Assembly (NCBI GenBank): GCA_015227615.1
Contig: JAALGZ010000010.1
Coordinates: 186,001-250,000 of the forward strand
Reading direction: 5' to 3'
DNA: 64,000 bases
Source: Labyrinthula sp. Ha
Lineage: Eukaryota; Sar; Bigyra; Labyrinthulida; Labyrinthulaceae
Part shown: in pieces, positions 24,470 through 34,537 of the stretch
Position numbering within the stretch: position 1 is the stretch's first letter
How the letters are laid out: each line of letters opens with the position of its first letter
Made by a program: the position numbers and the translations under genes
The notes under the pieces: generated by a model
Databases searched by the model: none
Told to the model about the DNA's origin: nothing
What the model saw: the letters and a program-made list of their open reading frames with translations, nothing else

Positions 24470-25176
24470 TCACAGGTTTGAATATTCTTTCCACTTTTTC
24501 TTAAACTTAATTAAAGTTTCAAATGTTGATATTTTACAATATATACAAAACCTTCCAAAAAATACTTTTACAACTTCTTTTTCTATTTCTTCTTCATCAA
24601 CAAATATTTCAATATCTTTCCAAGAATAAAACTCAATTTCTTCTTTTCTAGGATAATATAAAACAGAATCAATGCAACCAACAAATTCTCTATAAAATAA
24701 ATTTTTTATTTCTCTCTTATATATAATAAAGCCATCATCTAAAATAACAAAACAACTTCTTACATAATTTAACCTATTTTCCATAGTTACTCCTCCATAA
24801 AAACAGTCATCCACAAAAAAAAACAAATTAAAAGGAACGGAGCAACTAAAACAAATACATAAAATTGGAATAAAAAACAAAAGAAACAAAAATCTAAGTA
24901 GCTATCACAGCTTTTTTTCTCTTTCAAATTTTCCCACTTTTTGTTGAGTTCATTGTATATATTATTCGAAACTGGGAAATTCTTCATAGGGCGTTTATCA
25001 GGAAGAATTATAGCTTGTACTTCATGAATTGAAAAACTTCTTCCAAGTTTATTTTCAAAATAATAATGAGTTTTTTCTATTATTTTATTCCTAAGTTTTT
25101 CATAAGAAGGTGTTTTATGAAAGAAACTCATTTTATTTTTTGGGAACAACGTGGGAGTAAATTGATCAAACTGCAT
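24470..25176 (-). CDS. Unknown protein locus, two overlapping frames
   Basis: Two minus-strand frames overlap. The upstream one begins at 25176 (or at the internal Met at 25131) and has a soluble segment with LGRSFSIHEVQAIILPDKRP, then runs into Phe/Leu-rich sequence that is probably not coding. The downstream one, readable from an ATG at 24784, gives about 104 residues (MENRLNYVRSCFVILDDGFI... ending KKWKEYSNL). The T-rich stretch between them (about 24787-24890) looks like intron, but I could not find a donor/acceptor pair of the usual size that keeps frame. It may be one spliced gene with a longer intron, a frameshifted gene, or two small genes. No family recognised. It diverges from LKR/SDH. 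Confidence 0.5.
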
Positions 25177-25323
25177 TTAAAACCATATCTAGCCAGTGGC
25201 TTATTTTTTATCTATTTATATAATAAAAATGAGAATATAAGAAGCCAGGGCTAGCTGTTATTTCCCGGAACGTTCTTGGGAGAGAAGAAGTTGCTGAAAT
25301 ATCCGTTAAGTATAAGAAGAAAG
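25177..25323. promoter_or_regulatory. Divergent promoter, unknown locus / LKR-SDH
   Basis: This 147-bp gap lies between two divergent start codons. TTCCCGGAACGTTC lies at 25262-25275, 49 bp upstream of the LKR/SDH ATG. It shares TTCCCGGAAnnTTC with the promoter at 12626-12639, where it is 46 bp upstream of a start. The motif contains the symmetrical core TTCCCGGAA and a GAAnnTTC step like a heat-shock half-site pair. Confidence 0.5.
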
Positions 25324-28203
25324 ATGAAAAAGAAAATCGGAGTGTTGAAAGAAGTTTATAGTTCCTGGGAAAGAAGAGCACCGTTAGCACCAAAGCATGT
25401 GAATAGGTTGATATGTATGGGTCATGAAGTTTTGGTTGAGAAGTCTCAAAGAAGAATTTTCTCGGATGCGGACTATGAAAGAGCAGGAGCAAGAGTTGTT
25501 GAAAGTACACGTGACTTTAACGATGCTGAAGTTATTCTTGGAGTAAAGCAACCAAAGAATGGAAGTTTGTTGAAAGCCAAGACATATTGCTTCTTTTCTC
25601 ACACCATAAAAGCTCAGGAGGAAAATATGGCTTTGTTGGATGAATGCTTGCGTCAAGAAGTTACATTGGTGGATTATGAGTGTATCGTTGATGAAGAAGG
25701 AAAACGTATAGTTAAGTTCGGTGAATTTGCAGGACGGGCAGGAATGATAGATACATTGCGTGGATATGGGCAGGCAATGTTGTTGAACAACGCCATTAAC
25801 ACTCCCTTTCTAACTTTAGGAAGTACATATATGTATCCAACATATGAAGATGCTATAGATGATATCAAGAGAGTAGGTAAAGTATTTAGAAAAGGGTTTT
25901 CAGGTGAGAATCCCATTGTTGCCGCATTTACAGGAACAGGTTGTGTCGCAAGAGGGGCAAAGGAAACGTTTAGTTTTCTCAATCCATATGAAACAACACT
26001 AAAGGAACTGGAGAATGCAGATGAAGATGAAATATTAAAACAAAATGCGTTCATTCAGATTAATTTGCAGTTGGGTGATATATTTAGGCCGCGAGATCAT
26101 TCCAAAATGTTTTCTAGGGAAGAATACAATGAATTTCCTCAACGATTTGAGAAGAATTTGCACAATCAACGCTTCATAAGAAAGCATTGTAATATCCTAG
26201 TAAATTCTAATTACTGGGATCATAGGTTTCCAAGAACGATTACAGCAAAAACAATTGATGATTTTGATAATTTGGAAATAATTGGGGACCTTAGCTGTGA
26301 TATTGAAGGGGGTATAGGCATCCTGAAGAAAACCACGAGTATCGAAGAACCATTTTACTACCATCCAAAGGCAAATGGCATAGGAAAATTGTACATACTT
26401 GGGGTAGACATTTTGCCATCAGAACTTCCGATTGAGGCGTCAAATTACTTTGGAGATCAACTAGTCCAGTATTTACCAAAACTTTTTGAAAATGAAACTA
26501 CAGAAAATAAAGCTGTAATTTGCTCTCAAGGAAAGATTAGTCCGGATTATAAGTATATAATGAAACTGAGAAAGCTGAAAAGAGAGGATTCCTTACCACC
26601 TGTTGATGGGGTTTCTAGAAAATATAGTTTGCGAGGGCATCTGTTTGATACCAGAATTATAAACAAAGTCTTAGATGGTGTTGAAGATCTCGATGGACAG
26701 GCTATCATACTTGACTGCATTGTTAAACCACCAAAGGAAACAGAAGCTGTTGTGGAGGTAAATTTCAAATGTGCTGATGAAAGTCGCTTTGAAGTTCTGG
26801 AAACTTTCTTGAATGATATTTCAGAGAGTGGTCTTAATTACGAGATTATAAATGATAATGATCCATCAGATAAATTGCCCAGTGTTCAATTTTATCCTAC
26901 GAAAAAAGTAATAAACCTTTTTGGATCTGGGTTAATGAGTGCACCAGTAATTGAATACTTAACTAGAGATTCCATATCACAGGGTAGGTATGATCTACGG
27001 GTTATTTCAAACTCAACCAACGAATTAGAAACTATAAAGCAACGTTTTTCTGAGCGAAAGGATTCCCTAAGCTTAGTTTCATTGGATATTGCTGATACTA
27101 AGAAGCTCAACGAACTAATCAGTGCCGTTGACACCGTTGTGAACATCAGTCTACTTCCATCATTCTTGCATGGGCCTATTATTAATGCATCTGCAGAGTT
27201 TCGAAAGCCCTTGGTTACTGCATCTTATGTACCTGATGGCCTTGAAAATATTGAAAGGAAGTTGGTAAACGATAAGAATATGTTTCTTTTCGAGATGGGG
27301 CTTGACCCAGGCATGGATCACATGAGCGCCATGAAGATGATACAAGAAGTTCAAGATATTCCTGGAGCAAGAATAACAAAGTTTTCTTCTGTTTGTGGTG
27401 GTCTATATGATAAGAAAACTGATGTTTTGGATAATTTTTTGAACTACAAGTTTAGTTGGAGTCCTAAGGGTGTTTTACTCGCAAGTAAGAATTCGTCAAA
27501 GTATTTGCTGGATGGTAAAGTAATTCAAACTGAGAAAGACAAGCTGCTTGAACATGTTCAAGAATATAATTTGGTAGACTATGATAAACAAGACTTTGAA
27601 GTACTCCCAAACCGTGACTCCATGAAGTACAAGTCAATATATGGCTTGAATAAAGAGGAGAATCTGCATACACTGTTTAGAGGAACCCTTAGGTACAAAC
27701 CATTTGTCACTCGGATGAATGATTTAAGCAAGTTGGGACTTCTTTCCGAGTCAAAAACTATTGAGGATATTCTTTCTGAGCTGGTGCCCTCTGGATACTC
27801 AAATTTTATACAAGATTTGGTCAACAAAACAGGTTCGAAGGAGAAGGTGGCTATAGATGCGTTATGCGAATACTTGTCATCTGAACCGGACTATCAATTA
27901 GACAATGAGTTTGATGCTATTTTTATGGAACATCGCCTTGAGTACATAGATGAGAGCTCAACAAAAAGAGAAAAAGTTGGTCAGCTAATTTTGACTGGAA
28001 ATGAAGAGTATTCCGCCATGGCAAAGACTGTTGGATTGACCACTGCTATTGGAGCTCATCACGTGTTTAAAGAACACGTACTAAAGCAAGATACAAGAAA
28101 AACTGGTATCATTGTTCCTATTCATCGCTCTATTTACACTCCTGTTCTCTTGGAACTTCAGAAAGAAGGGATTAAGTTTAAATTTACAGATCGAACTATG
28201 TAA
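25324..28203 (+). CDS. AASS: Bifunctional lysine-ketoglutarate reductase / saccharopine dehydrogenase
   Basis: The first ATG of a longer open frame gives 959 residues with no intron. The N-terminal LKR half starts KKKIGVLKEVYSSWERRAPL (alanine-dehydrogenase/LKR fold) and continues with a GEFAGRAGMIDTLRGYGQ segment and AFTGTGCVARGAKETF, the nucleotide-binding turn. A linker of about 70-90 residues follows. The SDH half begins VINLFGSGLMSAPVIEYL (Rossmann GxGxx) and includes LFEMGLDPGMDHMSAMKMI and, at the C-terminus, LTTAIGAHHVFKEHVL. Together the halves condense lysine with 2-oxoglutarate to saccharopine, then split it to aminoadipate semialdehyde and glutamate, the first two steps of lysine breakdown, mitochondrial in animals. 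No clear transit peptide is visible. Third codon positions are noticeably less A/T-biased than in Roco or ADA2. The stop is three bases from the convergent neighbour's stop. Confidence 0.95.
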   Translation: MKKKIGVLKEVYSSWERRAPLAPKHVNRLICMGHEVLVEKSQRRIFSDADYERAGARVVESTRDFNDAEVILGVKQPKNGSLLKAKTYCFFSHTIKAQEENMALLDECLRQEVTLVDYECIVDEEGKRIVKFGEFAGRAGMIDTLRGYGQAMLLNNAINTPFLTLGSTYMYPTYEDAIDDIKRVGKVFRKGFSGENPIVAAFTGTGCVARGAKETFSFLNPYETTLKELENADEDEILKQNAFIQINLQLGDIFRPRDHSKMFSREEYNEFPQRFEKNLHNQRFIRKHCNILVNSNYWDHRFPRTITAKTIDDFDNLEIIGDLSCDIEGGIGILKKTTSIEEPFYYHPKANGIGKLYILGVDILPSELPIEASNYFGDQLVQYLPKLFENETTENKAVICSQGKISPDYKYIMKLRKLKREDSLPPVDGVSRKYSLRGHLFDTRIINKVLDGVEDLDGQAIILDCIVKPPKETEAVVEVNFKCADESRFEVLETFLNDISESGLNYEIINDNDPSDKLPSVQFYPTKKVINLFGSGLMSAPVIEYLTRDSISQGRYDLRVISNSTNELETIKQRFSERKDSLSLVSLDIADTKKLNELISAVDTVVNISLLPSFLHGPIINASAEFRKPLVTASYVPDGLENIERKLVNDKNMFLFEMGLDPGMDHMSAMKMIQEVQDIPGARITKFSSVCGGLYDKKTDVLDNFLNYKFSWSPKGVLLASKNSSKYLLDGKVIQTEKDKLLEHVQEYNLVDYDKQDFEVLPNRDSMKYKSIYGLNKEENLHTLFRGTLRYKPFVTRMNDLSKLGLLSESKTIEDILSELVPSGYSNFIQDLVNKTGSKEKVAIDALCEYLSSEPDYQLDNEFDAIFMEHRLEYIDESSTKREKVGQLILTGNEEYSAMAKTVGLTTAIGAHHVFKEHVLKQDTRKTGIIVPIHRSIYTPVLLELQKEGIKFKFTDRTM

Positions 28204-28206
28204 GTA

Positions 28207-29268
28207 CTAGTTTACTAAATTAAATATTTGCTTCTCAAACTGGAAAAATAATACTCCCACAAAAACAAGAAACACACCTATTCCTCTCACAGCATCAATT
28301 TCCACCTTCTCACTCTCCATCAAACCAAAAAAATCTATGATCAAAGACATTAACAATTGTCCAGCAATAAGCAAAACAGCAAATAAACTGAGACCTAGTT
28401 TATGAGCAAGAAAAATACCACTGAGAACAGTTATTAAACCAACAAAACCTGGAAGATATTGCCACCACTCTAACTCCGCCAATCCTCTAAAATTAACTTT
28501 TTCAGATTCAATTTTTACAGATATTGGTAAAATAATAATAAACCAAAGAGAACCTATGAAAAAAGTTGACCAAGCAACTCGATGTGGTTCTGTTTGAAAC
28601 TTATTACCTAATTTGGCATTAATTGGTGGCTGCAGCATTCCTAAACCACCAACTATAACTGTGGAAATAAAATACACTGAAGTTAGAAGGTTTGAGTTTT
28701 TTTTTTCTTCTGCATTTAAAGAATTTGTAACTGAAAGAATAGATCCTAATAAAACCAAGAGAACAGAAACTAATCTGAACTTAGAAGGTGTGGATTGAGG
28801 AAGACCAAAGGCACCAAAGAGATCTAATAAAAGAGATGCCAAAAGCTGTCCAGTAACAAAAGCAATAAATAATAAATTAAATCCTATTTCAGGTCCTAAA
28901 TAGGTTCCTAAAACTACATTCATCAATCCAACAAAAGAAGGAGTCAACCAAAGATATGGATGAAGAGATTTGAACGTTATCCAATTTTCTTTTGAGAAAA
29001 ATGATAATGGATTTTTTAAACTTTTTGTGTTTATATCAAAAGGAAAAGTGAGTGTTAGAAGAATTGTTCCTGTGAAAAACGCCCATAAAGAAGCAGCAAA
29101 GGCACTGTTCAGTGAATCTGCCACAGAAGCATTTATTGTGGCTTGTACTGGAAGGCAAGCTCCAGCTACAATGGATAAAACTGAATATGATACTTTCAAA
29201 GTCACACCTTCGTGGTCTTCATTTTCTAGTTGAGTTATAGGTTTCAAACTATTATTTTCTTCTTCCAT
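28207..29268 (-). CDS. YdcZ/DUF606-type DMT membrane protein, duplicated halves
   Basis: This is a 353-residue intronless frame with about ten hydrophobic segments in two similar halves. The first half opens SYSVLSIVAGACLPVQATIN and includes SAFAASLWAFFTGTILLTLT and IAFVTGQLLASLLLDLFGAFG. The second repeats the plan with LGMLQPPINAKLGNKF, VAWSTFFIGSLWFIIIL and AGQLLMSLIIDFFGLM. The paired 'Q..iN..l' and 'GQ...s...D..G' signatures are those of the YdcZ/DUF606 branch of the drug/metabolite transporter superfamily. It is best known from bacteria as single halves and also occurs as fused two-half proteins. Substrate unknown. A cytosolic, acidic N-terminus of about 20 residues precedes the first span. 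It is convergent with LKR/SDH with almost no 3' spacer, so the transcripts must overlap. Confidence 0.82.
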   Translation of the reverse strand: MEEENNSLKPITQLENEDHEGVTLKVSYSVLSIVAGACLPVQATINASVADSLNSAFAASLWAFFTGTILLTLTFPFDINTKSLKNPLSFFSKENWITFKSLHPYLWLTPSFVGLMNVVLGTYLGPEIGFNLLFIAFVTGQLLASLLLDLFGAFGLPQSTPSKFRLVSVLLVLLGSILSVTNSLNAEEKKNSNLLTSVYFISTVIVGGLGMLQPPINAKLGNKFQTEPHRVAWSTFFIGSLWFIIILPISVKIESEKVNFRGLAELEWWQYLPGFVGLITVLSGIFLAHKLGLSLFAVLLIAGQLLMSLIIDFFGLMESEKVEIDAVRGIGVFLVFVGVLFFQFEKQIFNLVN

Positions 29269-29613
29269 GAAATTTCTGTATTTATCACGGCCTTTTCTGT
29301 GGTAATGCAGTATTAAGATTTCATTTCAGATGTTATCGGAATGGTCCATGGAAGAGTATGGATATCTATTTTCCTTTAAATAGAACAATATCTTGAAATA
29401 GAATTGTTTTCAGAAGTTTCTGAATTTTTTTCTACGATTACAGGTTTTGATGTATTTAAAAAATGTCAAATCCATAAAACTTAAAACTAGAAGATATGAA
29501 GTTTCCAAGTGAAGAATTATAAAGAGAGAAAAAAACAGTTTGAGAACCACTTGCATCAAAGATTAATGTCAATGTAAACTTCATGATATGGTAATCAAGC
29601 TTTATTTTTAACT

Positions 29614-30284
29614 TTATAACAACTTTTTAGTTGGAAACCTTCCCGGTAATTGCTTTTTAGGTAAAAACGAAAGCAAAGATTTTTTTTTCTCTTTCTTACC
29701 TTTCTTTGGTAGCAGATTCAAGTCATCAAATTTTTCATATACTTTCTGAATTAGTTGTTGAAATTGACTATCTTCTTTTACCATATCTTTCTCAAAATTT
29801 TCATTTAACACTTTTTCATCAACAACATCACCATCTTCTGAAATCAGGTTCTCAATAGCAACAAATAAGAGATTTTTAGTTAAGTTTCTGTATGATTCAT
29901 GCCAACTAAAAAATGAAAAAAAAACTTAGTTTACTTGTCTGTATTCCAATCACCAGGAAAAAATATAACTTGACATCTCGTTGGATAATGGGTTACATTT
30001 GCAATTATTTTACGTAGAAATTTATCTCCGCGTCGAAAGGCTGCATCAAATTTCTCAGAAACAAAAACAAAATAGGTATCTGAATTTTTAATTTTGGAAA
30101 CAACTTCTTTCATTGTTTCTTTATTATATTCAGTTTCTTGGTCTTGTAGAAATCCTTCTGGGTATTCATACACATCCCAATCACCAAAATCTTTAACTTT
30201 CTTCAAAACAAACTTTACAGCCTTTTCATCAGCCTTTGCATATACAGGGAAAATTTGATATTCATTTTTTAAATCTTTCTCCAT
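29614..30284 (-). CDS. Small TIR-like protein, two exons
   Basis: Exon 1 (30284-29935) and exon 2 (29905-29614) flank a 29-nt phase-2 intron (29934-29906, GT...AG), giving 213 residues. Residues 1-116 resemble a TIR domain in pattern: YQIFPVYAKADEKAVKFVLK (first strand/helix), a central YEYPEGF stretch, KEVVSKIKNSDTYFVFVSEK (the 'I..S...i.v.S' strand) and FLRKIIANVTHYP where the 'El' helix sits. The C-terminal part, VLNENFEKDM to the end, is charged, with a strongly basic KKGKKEKKKSLL segment. TIR domains act as protein adaptors or NAD-cleaving enzymes. I cannot confirm the catalytic Glu. It is a free-standing domain with no LRR or STAND partner attached. The splice model is firm and the family call is tentative. 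Confidence 0.55.
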
Positions 30285-33200
30285 TTTTACAGACTATTTA
30301 TTTATTATTTATTTATTTATAAGTGCTAAACTGGAACGACAAATGTACTTTTCTGACTTTTGTTTTGTTTCCGGAGTTAATTTTACTATCTATTCGATTC
30401 ATTTTTTTCTTGTGTGAAGTTTCTAAATGAATCACAATCGGCTTATCGGAACACCGATAATTATGTTTGGTCTTATTAATTTTATTCATATTACACCCTA
30501 GCGTAAAACATTAAATACCCCACAATGTTTCTATTTATATCTTCAAGGATGTTCACTCTATATTTATTAATAAGGTCTCTTTATCTCGCTCCGCGGTTTC
30601 TTTGGATTAAGATATTTGAATAATACTTCTCTTCGATTGTCTATTGAAGGTTAAGTAAAAGCAATATGTCAAACGATAACTATCTCAGTGTTACCTTAGA
30701 TTTATAACAGATAATATAGTACAAGTAAACTCTCCTCAGTTCCGGGCATAGGAACAGTAACCCAGAACTGCGAAAGAGAAAGAAGGGATTTTTAATACGA
30801 ATAAGCTGTTTTAATTCAGCAGTTAGATACTCCTGAATCTCATTGCCCGAACTTTTAATTGCCCATTTTTTTTTTTGAAAAAAACAAACCAACAAAAATT
30901 AAAAATGGATAATACAAACGATGACAGTTAGATCAGAACAGACGCCGGACGACCCAGCGATGTACCTGATGATTTTAATTTGAGCATTTAGAAACATGAT
31001 TGAGCGAAAAAAATATCTTTCAACGATATGAAACAGATATTTTAAAAGCGGATCAGGCTAGCTTCGAAAAAAACGTCATACATTAAGTGCCGATTTAGAT
31101 AGAGCAAGGGTATTTCACACAGAAAAAGTTCAACAAAATAGAACAAAATCGAAGTAGCAACAGAGAAAGCAAATAGGATTTTTTTAAGCTGGATGACGCA
31201 AAATTTTCAGAAGATGCTAAACATTACATCAAGAAAAAGAGCAAAAATAGTTCAAGGATTAGGAAATCACAAAAAAAGAGGTTAGTGTAGGGTTCAAGAC
31301 AAAGTTTTTCACATAGAGCTAAAGTCTTTGATTTTGGAAATAATATACTTAAGTTTAACAATTTCATTTTAGTTCAACGCAAATCTACATCTTCTCAATT
31401 TCACTATTCAAAATTAAGTGCCTTATAGTTCTAATTGCTTCACTTCAAATATGTATTTACTAATTTATATACATATTTTAACGTCTATGTGTTCAAGTTA
31501 TAGAAAAAGATTTAAATCCATCCTCATCTTCATCGTGGGCGGAGTGGGGAGGCAGGGCCGAGTCAAGAAGCAATTTTTAAAGACGCGCGGAGCATGAAAT
31601 ATTTCCCGCTACGCTAGGGTAAGGCAACTTCACGTACTAATGATTTTTAACTTTTAATGTTTACTTGGTACCTTATAGTGCACTTCACTTTGTTCCCAGC
31701 CCCCTCTATATTTTGTCCATGGGCTGGGGTTCAGAGTGTTGGGCCTTCTGTTTCTGCTGTTAAGCTACTAGTAGTAATTGTGGAACTCTGGTAAAAATCG
31801 CTATTGGAAGTCCTCGTCTAAACCCTCCTGCACTCCCAATCAAAAAATGGCATTCTTGAGACTGGCGTTGCAAAACCCGATTACGGTATTTTGGACAGAA
31901 GCCCTGAGCACAAATCTATGATTTTACTCTCTATATCAATACGCAAACGTATTCTTAGATAAGATATACTCCAAATTAACTTAAGCTAGAGGGAGTCATA
32001 TCAATATCGTTATATATTTCCTGCTAGGTCTTAGCTTCGACATGAGTGTCTTCACTTAGTACATAATGTCCATAGCCTCACCTCCCAGGCCTAGAATAAA
32101 GAAGCAAGAAAAGTGAATTATGCAAAATGATTTATGGAATGAGAATAAGTATATATATGTTACTTTATGGCTTCAATTTATAAACCATAGGTTAAAACTC
32201 TGTCTCATGATCGAAATTGTCTTTTCCTTAGCCTTCCTGAGGCTGTGAAATTAATTTGGATATGTTGCTACAAGCTTTGCTTCAATGAAAAATGAATGTA
32301 GCAAAAGGAATCCTATAAAGTCTTTGAACCGCTTTGTGAATGCTTTTTTATCATCATTTGGTGCTTATGTTTTACTGGGTGCTATTGCGATCACTGTTTT
32401 GAGTTATTTGGCAAAACAGTTTAAGGGCTAAGTTCATATATATAGAATGACTTTGCTATGCGTTCTACTGCAAGAAGACTGGCTCGTTCAATGCCAGTGG
32501 AAGAGAGAATAATGAAGATGCAATGTTGGCAGTGCAAGGCCCCTTTCATAATAATCTTGTACTGCGGTCTGGATCTCAACACTTCACTTGATGTTTTTTG
32601 CCTATAATGTTCATTTTCCTGAATATGTGAAGACTTCTGGTTTGATTTTTTTATTCTAGAAATATTTCTTAGCGTCACTACATGATTATGTTGTGTTTTT
32701 TATACTGTCTTGAACTATCTTTTCCAGGCCTAGACCTTGTATAGTACATAGCTCATAGGTAACATGGAATGTAGCCTTTATTTTCGATGAGAACAGAACT
32801 ATAACTTCTTTTAGCTTCTGTCTACTTTCCATATATGGCTTGTGTGAGTTTAAGAACTAAGTCCAGTAAGTAGAAAGAAAAAAATACCTCTGTATGACCA
32901 ATACTAGACCATTACAATCTTTAGTAAAGAAGGACAATGCCGAACGTCGAACGGTTCCTTGCAAGGAACACTCAATCCTTACGATTTTAAAAAAACTATT
33001 CTTGATTAAAATATCACAACAGTCTGAGCATATAACCTGTTAGCATTATGCAAAGAACATCACGGTTACTATTTTGGCCCAACCTATTTGCAGTAATCAG
33101 ATTTCAACGCGGCATACAATCCAAGGACCAACGTACTAAAGTAATTTTCGAATTTATGTTACATCTGTAAGTAACAGCTATATCTGCCTCACTGGCTGGT

Positions 33201-34537
33201 ACGTTTTCAACCACTCTTATAGAGAAAACTGATGGTTCTTGGGGATGAGAATCCTGTTTAAGTTCTGCTTCTAGAGGAGTTGAAATCTTCATATGTTCTT
33301 AGAATTAGAGAGAGAAGCGGACATAGGGGTCTTAAAATGGTCCTGAAATTTTCAAACAGCTTAATGTGGTAACTTCAGCCGAAAAAATGCTCTCTGCAAC
33401 ATATGTTCTTTCGTTAACATCGCTCTTAGTCGAATTGAAAATTAACCTTCACTACCCAAGGTTCTTGCTTGGGTCCTGTTATACTTCCCATCTCACCTAG
33501 CGTTGTGCTGCATTTGAATTGGTAAAAAAAAGCTTTGGCAAAAATGAATAAACAACTTGTTGTGTGCTGGTTCGACAAATATATTCTGATTATTCGTGGT
33601 CTTGGGAGTTTCTAGTTGCCTGAAAAATGCAATCAGACTGAAAAAGGCAGCAAGATGACAGTTCCCGAAGAATTGAAATTCAAGTGGATAAAATGATACC
33701 AAATTTGCCCAATTTAATGCTGTGAAAACTTCAAAAAACTTTAAAGACATTCAATTCAAGATGCTTGTTGATCTGAGCAGCCCGATAAGAATTTGTCCAA
33801 GTTTCATTAAGAAGAAATACTAAGAGAATACGGGTTAGAATAATGGTACTTGAAGGGCTTAAGCTAAAAAAGGTACAAGTCTTCCTAATAAAATCTTATT
33901 GTTCAAGCTGAGTGCACAGAAAGATTATTCTAGTTCCTTTGAATGATTATTTACGTTTTCGTTACATTCTCTTTGCCTTTGTGACACCTAATTTCAGTTA
34001 TTATACAGCATATATTTTCCTTTATACAACTAAAACCAACTTTATTGAAAAATAAGACCCAAAAACTATGTATGGATTTGGTTATACCCTCAACAATAAA
34101 TAATAGCATTCTAATTTAGCCAACAAGACTCTATCTATACATCAACCTTTCCTGACTAACACTAGACTTTCAAAAACTACTCTTACCATACACCATTCCT
34201 CATATGAATTCTTCTCTTAATTATTCTTAAACCCTTTCTATCCACTGCAGAAACATTATGTTCTCTTTTGTATTTCCTGTTTATTTTTTCACTTACCTTA
34301 TTATATTGAATATTAAGTTGTTTAATCTAAACATCTTTCTAGATATATTAACAACTCCTGTGTTCAATCCTGGTTTTAAAACTTATATTATTAAACTGTA
34401 TAATTATTGAATAATTATCCGATGAAATAAAATGCGTCATATTTCATCCATCAAACTTCGGAAAAAATTAACTAGAATATTCTTTTTAAAAGACGTCGTA
34501 TGAAAACAGTGGATATAAATAAAAAAATAAGAATAAA
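30285..34537. other. Gene-poor region with A-rich patch and GC-rich blip
   Basis: An ATTT microsatellite lies at about 30297-30321, just upstream of the TIR-like gene. From about 30900 to 31300 the plus strand is A-rich and coding-like but interrupted. At about 31530-31625 there is a short G/C-rich stretch that stands out from its surroundings. A 48-codon frame with one likely membrane span lies at 32285-32431 and is listed separately. No other gene or RNA is recognised. Confidence 0.45.
32285..32431 (+). CDS. Possible small membrane protein or terminal exon
   Basis: A 48-codon frame starts MKNECSKRNPIKSLNRFVN and ends in a hydrophobic helix, FGAYVLLGAIAITVLSYLAK, then QFKG and a stop. The shape is that of a tail-anchored or single-span small protein, or the last exon of a larger one. 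The helix is well formed and flanked by basic residues. No homologue recognised and no clear promoter, so chance is a real alternative. Confidence 0.25.
   Translation: MKNECSKRNPIKSLNRFVNAFLSSFGAYVLLGAIAITVLSYLAKQFKG

Noticed and set aside
25276-25323. Upstream extension of LKR/SDH from a TTG codon
   Set aside because: No ATG, and the extension would overlap the promoter motif at 25262-25275. Family alignment starts at the ATG at 25324.
30900-31300. A-rich coding-like stretch as a gene
   Set aside because: Interrupted in all frames and no recognisable motif. Not enough to name a family or an element.
32421-32678. 85-codon open frame on minus
   Set aside because: No domain seen. It overlaps the end of a plus-strand frame with a better membrane-helix signal, and neither is strong.
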